This document shows positions 5,751-11,952 of a stretch of DNA of 15,218 bases, piece by piece; the first letter of the stretch is position 1; each line of letters starts with the position of its first letter. Position numbers and translations under genes: made by a program. The notes below the pieces were generated by a model that was not told where the DNA came from, did not search any database, and was given only the letters and a program-made list of their open reading frames with translations. Source of the DNA: JAPUDS01 sp050258575 (GTDB taxonomy: Bacteria; Patescibacteriota; Saccharimonadia; Saccharimonadales; Saccharimonadaceae); NCBI GenBank assembly GCA_050258575.1, contig JBLMYZ010000030.1, positions 1-15,218 on the forward strand. Direction: 5' to 3'.

Positions 5751-5778
5751 TTGACTTTTTTATAACATAGTCTATAAT
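5751..5778 (+). promoter_or_regulatory. Strong sigma-70-type promoter of the sigma4/HARE-HTH gene
   Basis: TTGACT (5751-5756, 5 of 6), a 16-bp spacer and a perfect TATAAT (5773-5778). The leader of about 65 nt ends with AAGGAAG (5835-5841), a Shine-Dalgarno 9 nt before the ATG. Confidence 0.7.
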
Positions 5779-5850
5779 ACATAGCAGATTCATCGCTTTC
5801 TTGGGCAAAAACGCGAAAATATCAATGTAACAACAAGGAAGTATCTACCC

Positions 5851-6906
5851 ATGCAAGAGCCAGTTGCAGCAGAAAACACTCCGGACGTCGCAAAAGCAGC
5901 CGAGAATGTTCTCCACATCATCGACCGAGAGCGCGAGCGCGAAATTATCTCTCGCCGTTTTGGTCTCCACGACCGCAAAGAAACCCTCGAACAGATCGGC
6001 GAGCTCCTCGGAATCACCCGTGAACGCGTCCGCCAGCTGGAAAAAGCCGTGTTGATTCGTCTGCGTATCGCCGGCGAAGAGGGTCAGTCAGATATCTTGG
6101 CTATAGAAAAAGTCCTCGTACGACATCTGAGCGAGATGGGCAACACCGCACGTCTCAGCGACCTCGCAACCGCCGTGAAACCCGGCGCCGACGGTATTTA
6201 CAAGTCTCAAGTTGGTTTTATCGCCGAACTGTCGCCGCGTCTTACCACTCTCAGTGAAAACGACCGCTATCACCAGGGCGTCACCCTCAAAAGCAGCTTC
6301 AAAGACGAAAAAGCCGTCAAAAAAGCTGTCGACAGCCTCGTCAAAATCATCAAAGAACATGGTGAAGCGATTGACCTCGAGGCACTGTTTGAAAAAACCA
6401 CCGGCTACGACAAACCAAGCGAGGTTCATGCCGTAGCGTCACTATCTAAAAACCTCGCTGAACTGCGCGGTTTCTGGGGTCTCACCAAGTGGCCAACGGT
6501 CAACCCAAAAAATATCCGCGACAAGATCTATGTTATTTTGCAAGACAGCACCAAGCCAATGCACTTTTCTGACATCGCTCGGGCTATCAAAGACAGCGAC
6601 TTTAAACGCAAAAACGTCACCACGCAAGCTATTCACAACGAGCTTATCAAAGACAAACGGTTCGTTCTGATCGGCCGCGGTATCTACGCCCTGAAAGAAT
6701 GGGGCTACAGCAAAGGGACTGTGTCCGACGTGATTGCTGATATCTTGAAAAAAGAGGCTGCGCCGTTGCACCGCGACGAAATCGTCAAACGCGTCCTCAA
6801 AAGCCGACAGGTTCGCGAGACGACCATACTATTAAACCTACAGAGCAAGCCCGAGTTCAAGCGAGTCGCCAAAGCCACGTATATTTACGCCGAACAAGAT
6901 GCCTAG
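5851..6906 (+). CDS. Sigma-70 region 4 / HARE-HTH fusion transcription regulator
   Basis: The 351-aa protein begins with a sigma-70 region 4 module (about residues 19-72): IIDREREREIISRRFGLHDRKETLEQIGELLGITRERVRQLEKA, the helix-turn-helix that reads the -35 element. Regions 1-3 are absent, so it cannot recognise a -10 box as a true sigma would. A middle segment (about 80-190) looks like another winged helix (ILAIEKVLVRHLSEMGNTARLSDLATAV). Residues 222-287 match a HARE-HTH domain (KIYVILQDSTKPMHFSDIARAIK ... IGRGIYALKEWGY), the fold of the RNA polymerase delta subunit RpoE. A second winged-helix repeat follows at about 288-347. I infer a cytoplasmic, RNA polymerase-associated regulator. It has its own strong promoter and a 47-bp gap to the VirD4-like ATPase, which may be co-transcribed. 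Domain calls are solid; the regulatory role is inference. Confidence 0.8.
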   Translation: MQEPVAAENTPDVAKAAENVLHIIDREREREIISRRFGLHDRKETLEQIGELLGITRERVRQLEKAVLIRLRIAGEEGQSDILAIEKVLVRHLSEMGNTARLSDLATAVKPGADGIYKSQVGFIAELSPRLTTLSENDRYHQGVTLKSSFKDEKAVKKAVDSLVKIIKEHGEAIDLEALFEKTTGYDKPSEVHAVASLSKNLAELRGFWGLTKWPTVNPKNIRDKIYVILQDSTKPMHFSDIARAIKDSDFKRKNVTTQAIHNELIKDKRFVLIGRGIYALKEWGYSKGTVSDVIADILKKEAAPLHRDEIVKRVLKSRQVRETTILLNLQSKPEFKRVAKATYIYAEQDA

Positions 6907-6916
6907 CGACCTCTAG

Positions 6917-6945
6917 TTGCGCCGAGAGCCATTTTGCGAGACAAT
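6917..6945 (+). promoter_or_regulatory. Weak putative promoter of the VirD4-like ATPase gene, leaderless layout
   Basis: TTGCGC (6917-6922), a 17-bp spacer and GACAAT (6940-6945) are followed by 8 nt and ATG 6954, as at fur and topA. The purine-rich AGAGGGAG directly abuts the ATG, so it is too close for an ordinary Shine-Dalgarno. Confidence 0.35.
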
Positions 6946-6953
6946 AGAGGGAG

Positions 6954-9725
6954 ATGAGTATCCTTTCAGCACTCTTTGGTATACTGTCACTTTGGTACAT
7001 CTGGGTACCGGGCGTACTCTTGCTGCTGTATCTGGCGCGAAAAAACTACAAAAAAGCCGACATGTTGGAAAAGTCCGAGCACCGGTTGCTCGTACTTGAG
7101 ATTCCAAAAGCAAATGACAAAAAAGAGCTAGCTGCCGAGCAGATGTTCGCTAGCCTACACGGCATACTGCGCGACAAGGCCGAGCTGCGCATGAGTGGCG
7201 GGCTACAGGAACATATCAGTTTCGAGATCGCGTCAGTCGAAAAACTGATCCGTTTCTACGTCTGGGTGCCGCGGCATCTGCAAAACTTCGTCGAGGGCCA
7301 GATCTACGCGCAGTACCCGTCGGTGCAAATCTACGAAGCAACCGAGGACTACACCAAGCGCCAGTTTGAACACAGTGTTATCTACACCGCTGAACTCAGT
7401 CTGACCGACAGCGAATATCTGCCGATCAAGACTTTTCAGAGCTTCGAAGTCGACCCGCTGGCTGGTATTACGGCCACGCTCGCCAAAATGGACACCAACG
7501 ACGAGGAGGTGTGGATCCAATTCCTGGCTCGTCCGGTCGCCGACAGTTGGCACAAAAGCGCTTCGCAGTATTCAACCCGTCTACGCGACGGCAAGAAATC
7601 AATCACGTTTGACAACGCGCTGGCCAATATCGGCTCGTATCTCATCCAAGCTCTCGCTGCTCTCTGGTCACCACCGGTAGCGACCGACAACAAAACCACC
7701 GTTGAGCTGTCCGAACGCGACAAAACTCGCATCTCCGAGGTTGATAAAAAGTCAACCAAACTAGGTTACCAAGTCAAAATCCGCATTGCCTACCTCGGTA
7801 GTGACCAGGCAACAGCCAAACTCCGCATGCAAGCGATCGTCGGCGCGTTCAAACAGTTTAACAGCACCAACCTCAACGGTTTCAAAATGACCGGCGCAAG
7901 TTTCAAGCAAGACGATATCAACAAATACACCGCTCGTTATTTTATCGACCGCGGTTATATCCTCAACATCGAAGAGCTCGCCAGCGTTTACCACTTGCCG
8001 CACACCAACGTCGAAACGCCAAATATCGTCTGGGCAACCAGTAAAACCGCCGAACCGCCGAGCAATTTGCCGGTTCTCACCGGTAACAACACTGTCGACA
8101 GCGACATCAGCGCTTTTGGGTTGACTAACTTCCGCGGTATCCACCAGCAGTTTGGTCTCTGGCGGCGCGACCGGTCGCGCCACGTGTATATCATCGGTCA
8201 GACAGGGGCGGGAAAGTCTGGTCTACTGGAGTTGTTCGCGTTATCTGACGTCTATCACAACCAAGGCTACGCTATTATCGACCCACACGGCGATTTCGCT
8301 GTCAACAACCTCAAGTTTATTCCTCAGCACCGAATCAAAGATATTGTCTACTTCAACCCAGCCGACACCGCGTACCCACTCGGGTTTAACCCCATGGAAG
8401 TGATCGACCCGAACATGAAAAACAATATTTCTTCGGAAATCATCGGCGTTTTGAAGCGTATGTTTGGCGACAGCTGGGGGCCGCGCCTCGAATACATTCT
8501 GCGCTACACGATCCTCGCACTGCTCGATCACCCCAACACCACCATGCTCGACATCACCCGCATGCTCACCGACAAAAAGTTCCGCAAAGAAGTCCTGGCA
8601 ACCTGCCAAGACACTGTTGTACTGCAGTTTTGGAACATCGAGTTCGCCAGCTGGAACGACAAATTCCAGGCCGAAGCGGTCGCGCCGGTCCTCAACAAAG
8701 TCGGTGCGTTTACCGCCAACCCGATCATTCGCAACATCATCGGCCAGCCCAAAAGCACGTTCAATATCCGTAAAATTATGGACGAGGGCAAAATCCTTAT
8801 CGTCAACCTGTCGAAAGGCCTGATCGGCGAAGACAACGCCGGGATTCTCGGTTCGTTCCTGGTGACAAAAATCCAGCTCGCCGCTATGAGCCGCAGTGAT
8901 ATCCCAGATATCGAGGATCGTCGGCCGTTTTACCTCTATGTCGACGAGTTCCAAAACTTCGCCACCGACTCGTTCGCAACTATCTTGTCCGAGGCCCGCA
9001 AATACGGTCTCAACCTAACGGTCGCCAACCAGTACATTTCACAAATGCAAGAAACGGTGCGCGACGCCGTGTTTGGCAACGTCGGCACGACCATATCGTT
9101 CCGCGTCAGCGCTGACGACGCACCTATCCTGGCGAAGCAGTTTGAGCCAACATTTGAACCAGGCGACCTCTTGCAAATGCATAACCGCAACTTCATCATC
9201 AACATGGTTATCAAGGGCGAAAAAGCCCCAGCGTTCAGCGCTCGCACGCTTGATATCCCAACCCCGCAGGTTGACTATTTTGAGTATATCGTCAACCACT
9301 CCCGCGCCAACTATTCTCGCAACCGCTCAGAGGTCGAACAGGAAATCCAGCAACTGATCGCCCCACGAAACGATACGCCGCAGCCGCAACAGCAGCGTCC
9401 TGCTCAACCGGCGCCACAACGTATTCCAACAACGGTCATCCATCAACAGCCCGCCGCACAGCAAACAGCAGAGCAGGGAAGTGCCTCTGTGGGCGTCGTA
9501 GAGGCCCCTCAAAGCGTTTCTACCCCTCAACTGGCTCAACAGGCGGCCTCCGACAAACCAAAACGCAAACGCAAACGCAGCCGCAAAAAGAAAACCGGAG
9601 AGGGGAGCGACCAGCCAAACCAACAACCCCTACAGACTCAACAGCCCGCCCAACCCCAGCAGACTCAACAATCACCCCCAACCACGCCAGCCTCAGACCC
9701 AACCGAGCTGCGGTTGAGACATTAG
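6954..9725 (+). CDS. VirD4/TraG/TraD-like membrane ATPase (type IV secretion coupling-protein type)
   Basis: The 923-aa protein starts with a hydrophobic anchor (about residues 2-27, possibly two short passes) and a basic stop-transfer KNYKK. A long conserved-looking N-terminal half (about 40-380) of alpha/beta character follows and is not part of classical VirD4. The ATPase core has Walker A GQTGAGKS (415-422), IIDPHGDF (441-448), Walker B FYLYVDEFQNF (D664, E665) and the arginine/sensor-like block SEARKYGLNLTVANQYISQM that is typical of TraG/TraD C-terminal domains. The end (from about 797) is Gln/Pro-rich and low-complexity, with a strongly basic patch KPKRKRKRSRKKK (about 867-880). Family knowledge: such ATPases pump DNA or protein at the inner membrane. 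No relaxase or other T4SS gene is in the window, so a stand-alone role (DNA handling, pilus or effector export) is inference. Confidence 0.88.
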   Translation: MSILSALFGILSLWYIWVPGVLLLLYLARKNYKKADMLEKSEHRLLVLEIPKANDKKELAAEQMFASLHGILRDKAELRMSGGLQEHISFEIASVEKLIRFYVWVPRHLQNFVEGQIYAQYPSVQIYEATEDYTKRQFEHSVIYTAELSLTDSEYLPIKTFQSFEVDPLAGITATLAKMDTNDEEVWIQFLARPVADSWHKSASQYSTRLRDGKKSITFDNALANIGSYLIQALAALWSPPVATDNKTTVELSERDKTRISEVDKKSTKLGYQVKIRIAYLGSDQATAKLRMQAIVGAFKQFNSTNLNGFKMTGASFKQDDINKYTARYFIDRGYILNIEELASVYHLPHTNVETPNIVWATSKTAEPPSNLPVLTGNNTVDSDISAFGLTNFRGIHQQFGLWRRDRSRHVYIIGQTGAGKSGLLELFALSDVYHNQGYAIIDPHGDFAVNNLKFIPQHRIKDIVYFNPADTAYPLGFNPMEVIDPNMKNNISSEIIGVLKRMFGDSWGPRLEYILRYTILALLDHPNTTMLDITRMLTDKKFRKEVLATCQDTVVLQFWNIEFASWNDKFQAEAVAPVLNKVGAFTANPIIRNIIGQPKSTFNIRKIMDEGKILIVNLSKGLIGEDNAGILGSFLVTKIQLAAMSRSDIPDIEDRRPFYLYVDEFQNFATDSFATILSEARKYGLNLTVANQYISQMQETVRDAVFGNVGTTISFRVSADDAPILAKQFEPTFEPGDLLQMHNRNFIINMVIKGEKAPAFSARTLDIPTPQVDYFEYIVNHSRANYSRNRSEVEQEIQQLIAPRNDTPQPQQQRPAQPAPQRIPTTVIHQQPAAQQTAEQGSASVGVVEAPQSVSTPQLAQQAASDKPKRKRKRSRKKKTGEGSDQPNQQPLQTQQPAQPQQTQQSPPTTPASDPTELRLRH

Positions 9726-9822
9726 AGGACCGTATAGAACTCAAAACCTTTGCAACATGAAGAACGCACGCTTGGTTCACACTTGAAGATTTTGGAAGTT
9801 TCTTGTCGCAATATTTACTCTA

Positions 9823-10356
9823 TTGGTTTTGGTGAGTATCGGCGTGGGTGGCAGATACTGTATTGACCGAAAAAATATAGAGATAAATGATCTCAGAGAT
9901 AAGATAAGCACTCTTGAGAGCGACTTGCGTAAATCAAAGTTTGAGCCAAAACTGTTAAAGACACCGTCAGCTGCGGATATAATATCTAGGACTAACGACT
10001 ACAGATCCACGAAAGGGCTAGGTATACTACGAGAAAATCAAAAGCTCAAAGAGTCTGCGTGCTTAAAAGAGCACGATATGATTGATAACAACTACTGGGC
10101 GCATATATCACCAAATGGTGTTGAACCATGGTACTGGTTTGACAGAGCGGGATATATGTATCAGAGAGCCGGAGAAAATCTATCATATGGGTTTGGTAAC
10201 AATAAGAGGCTGGTTGATGGATGGATTGATAGTCCCGAGCACAATAAGAATTTAGTTGGTGAGTACACTCAAACAGGAGTGTGTACAAAATTTAGTGATA
10301 TTTTTCACGAATTGCATACCTGGGTGACGGTCGCTCATTATGCGCTCCCTAAATAA
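9823..10356 (+). CDS. CAP/SCP-domain protein, N-terminus interrupted by in-frame TGA
   Basis: The CAP (cysteine-rich secretory/antigen 5/PR-1) domain is clear: SRTNDYRSTKGL, YWAHISPNG with His94, RAGENLSYGF with Glu118, WIDSPEHNKNL with Glu139 and His140, and HTWVTVAHYA at the end. Before it lie a short coiled-coil-like stretch (16-40) and a hydrophobic stub. The start is a problem. The TTG at 9823 has no Shine-Dalgarno and cuts the hydrophobic helix. In frame, ATG 9757 gives MKNARLVHT, then TGA (9784-9786), then RFWKFLVAIFTLLVLVSIGV, which together look like a complete basic-plus-hydrophobic export signal or anchor. The ancestral gene therefore probably started at 9757 and carries a nonsense codon at position 10, or the base is a sequencing error. 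Codons (AGA, ATA) and AT content differ from the neighbours, which suggests transfer. CAP proteins are usually extracellular. Confidence 0.78.
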   Translation: MVLVSIGVGGRYCIDRKNIEINDLRDKISTLESDLRKSKFEPKLLKTPSAADIISRTNDYRSTKGLGILRENQKLKESACLKEHDMIDNNYWAHISPNGVEPWYWFDRAGYMYQRAGENLSYGFGNNKRLVDGWIDSPEHNKNLVGEYTQTGVCTKFSDIFHELHTWVTVAHYALPK

Positions 10357-10435
10357 GTAAACATAGCTAGTTCTCAACATCTCCTAAAGAGTAGGGCAGT
10401 AAAGAAGTCGAATAAAAACAAGTTGCACCATATAT

Positions 10436-10455
10436 GAACAAATATAGAACATACA
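10436..10455. repeat. Repeat copy 1: GAAC-N7-GAAC
   Basis: GAACAAATATAGAAC plus ATACA. It matches copy 2 at 11001-11020 in 19 of 20 positions. The half-site spacing equals GTTC-N7-GTTC read on the other strand, the LexA motif known from Alphaproteobacteria. Whether this organism uses it so is unknown. Confidence 0.5.
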
Positions 10456-10475
10456 GAATTGTTGATTTTTTTAGC

Positions 10476-10610
10476 ACTGTATATGCATGAAGATACGCAA
10501 ATCAGATAATACAGTATGAAAAGGCATTCGCAGAGGCAAGCACAGAACGTCCGTGAGGGAACTGGTAGAAGTCCTGCGAAAAAAACCATGAAGCAACCCG
10601 TAGGGAATGC
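10476..10610. other. Possible structured RNA, strand unknown
   Basis: ACTGTAT (10476-10482) pairs with ATACAGT (10509-10515). TTCGCAG (10527-10533) pairs with CTGCGAA (10574-10580). GCATTC (10524-10529) can instead pair with GAATGC (10605-10610). No known RNA family was recognised. Confidence 0.25.
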
Positions 10611-10638
10611 AAGGTGAATCATGTTTGTGATAAATATG

Positions 10639-10670
10639 TTGTGTCGCACAATATATCTTTTGCGACATAA
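10639..10670. repeat. 10-bp inverted repeat with 12-nt spacer
   Basis: TTGTGTCGCA (10639-10648) pairs with TGCGACATAA (10661-10670), with one G-U wobble and 7 perfect core pairs. There is no T-run on either side, so it is not an intrinsic terminator. It could be an operator, a recombination site or part of an RNA. Confidence 0.35.
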
Positions 10671-10864
10671 ATAATACAATTCAAAGATGGTTCACTATAC
10701 CTGTTTTTTACTTGATATATCTGTTAAATGGGGGAGTTTTTGGGTGGCACTACTTTTCCAGTCGTGTCACTACTTGAGTTTTACTTTTAATACGCAATAC
10801 TACTCCTAACGAAGTCGACACTGTGTTGTTGCGCAGCGTACATCGTTTTAGACTATACATCCGG

Positions 10865-10873
10865 TTATCCACA
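10865..10873 (+). promoter_or_regulatory. Single perfect DnaA-box match
   Basis: TTATCCACA matches the consensus DnaA box at all 9 positions. I see no second clear box nearby, so it may be chance. Confidence 0.3.
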
Positions 10874-10910
10874 TACCTGGTATCAACACATGCAGCATTT
10901 GACTTCTTTG

Positions 10911-10937
10911 AAAAAGTAGTACCCCACTACTCTTTTT
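10911..10937. terminator. Bidirectional intrinsic terminator downstream of the dcw operon
   Basis: AGTAGT (10915-10920), loop ACCCC and ACTACT (10926-10931) are flanked by an A-run (10911-10915) and a T-run (10933-10937), giving a U-tract on both strands. For the minus-strand operon it lies about 105 bp behind the ftsQ stop. The stem is only 6 bp and AT-rich, so strength is uncertain. Confidence 0.5.
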
Positions 10938-11000
10938 GACAATTTTTGACTTTTGTTCTTTTGTATTGTTTTATATGTTTTTTCTGTGTATGCTAAACTA

Positions 11001-11020
11001 GAACAAATATAGAACACACA
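11001..11020. repeat. Repeat copy 2: GAAC-N7-GAAC
   Basis: GAACAAATATAGAAC plus ACACA, 20 bp before the ftsQ stop and 565 bp from copy 1. On the plus strand a promoter-like TTGTTT (10966-10971), 17 bp, TATGCT (10989-10994) would place its start on this repeat. Confidence 0.5.
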
Positions 11021-11040
11021 TTATCAAACGGGGAGAGGAG

Positions 11041-11952
11041 TTAGCGATAGTAAGCTTGTGACGAAACGCGCACATCGACATACTGCGGCTGTAGTTGTTG
11101 CGCATCAAGATACGCCACGATGGCTCGAATATCCGCCGCCTGCCCCGCCGGGTCACGGTCAACCGTCGTCTTGAAGCGATACCCCTTCCCCTCCAGAAAA
11201 ACGTCAACTTCTCGGGACGTTAGCGCCGGCAGCTCGAGACGCTCAACGTTGTACCCCTGTTGCTGTATGAGTGCAACCAGGCGCCCAATATAGTGAATCA
11301 TGCGAGATGACGCCACCGCACCAGCGCTACTAGGGTCAATACCGGTTTTGTCATCAACCGCGAGCGCCGGTTCGCTACCAACCAATGTCGCGAAACGAGC
11401 GCCGTTTTCGTCGATATAAAACCGCTCGCCGCCAATCGTCCAGCTCGCGATCGCCGTACGCGGCGTCACCACCACATCACCAGACCGAAACAGACCCTGA
11501 CGGTGTGTCACACTGACCGCCAAGACTTCCGGGTGCTGCTGCCGAACATACTCGAGTAGCACCTGTTGGTTGAGCGCAAACAAAAACCGCTCGTTCGGCC
11601 GCGTCGAAAAATATGTGTTGATTGTCGTTGTGTAGCCGTTCACGATATCGCTAGAAGCGCTCGAAGTTACTTGAAGCGACATCATAAACTGCGCGAGCAA
11701 CAGATACAATCCGCCCGCGACCGCCGCCACGCCAACAAACCACAACAACAACCGGCCGCGTTTGTGCCGTAAGTCATGATGTTTCATACGATCAGAGGTA
11801 AAATCCGCGTGCCGGCTATTGGCCGAGGTCATGATCCGCTCAGATGTCGTGCCAGTGAGCGTTCGACTGCGCCGAAACGCATACGACTCGTTCTGGTCGC
11901 TGATATGCGGTTGGCGAATCGGCGCTTCTTTTTTCTTCTGGAACCACTTCAC
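11041..11952 (-). CDS. ftsQ: Cell division protein FtsQ/DivIB
   Basis: FtsQ/DivIB is a bitopic divisome protein that links early and late division proteins. The 303-aa product has the expected layout: a long cytoplasmic basic N-terminus (1-66, ending KHHDLRHKRGR), one membrane helix LLLWFVGVAAVAGGLYLLLA (68-87), then an extracytoplasmic POTRA-like segment and beta domain, with the WTIGGERFYIDENGARF motif matching the FtsQ/DivIB substrate-like block (typically D-x-x-G). Identity rests on this architecture and on its place at the end of a mur/fts cluster; sequence conservation in this family is low. It starts with GTG at 11952, overlapping the murG stop as GTGA, so translation is likely coupled. 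No ftsA or ftsZ follows. Confidence 0.82.
   Translation of the reverse strand: MKWFQKKKEAPIRQPHISDQNESYAFRRSRTLTGTTSERIMTSANSRHADFTSDRMKHHDLRHKRGRLLLWFVGVAAVAGGLYLLLAQFMMSLQVTSSASSDIVNGYTTTINTYFSTRPNERFLFALNQQVLLEYVRQQHPEVLAVSVTHRQGLFRSGDVVVTPRTAIASWTIGGERFYIDENGARFATLVGSEPALAVDDKTGIDPSSAGAVASSRMIHYIGRLVALIQQQGYNVERLELPALTSREVDVFLEGKGYRFKTTVDRDPAGQAADIRAIVAYLDAQQLQPQYVDVRVSSQAYYR

Larger units (their letters stand above)
10357..11040. other. AT-rich convergent spacer without a convincing gene
   Basis: About 680 bp between the CAP gene and ftsQ, which converge. It contains two near-identical GAAC-N7-GAAC repeats near its ends, a set of stems at 10476-10610, a 10-bp inverted repeat at 10639-10670, one perfect DnaA box (10865-10873), a bidirectional terminator (10911-10937) and a T-rich tract (10931-10985). 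The motif CACTACT recurs at about 10747, 10769 and 10925. ORFs here are cysteine-rich and lack start signals, so I leave them out. Confidence 0.5.

Noticed and set aside
8241..8954. 237-aa minus-strand ORF inside the VirD4-like ATPase gene
   Set aside because: It is antisense to the conserved Walker A to Walker B region, whose frame is fixed by motifs; the antisense frame is open because of codon bias.
10374..10679. 101-aa minus-strand ORF
   Set aside because: Cysteine- and phenylalanine-rich composition without domain logic, no Shine-Dalgarno or promoter, and it overlaps several inverted repeats.
10702..10729. dif-like XerD half-site (ATCTGTTAAAT) at a convergent junction
   Set aside because: Nine of 11 positions resemble the XerD arm, but the expected XerC arm (TGTTTTTTACT here) does not match or mirror it.
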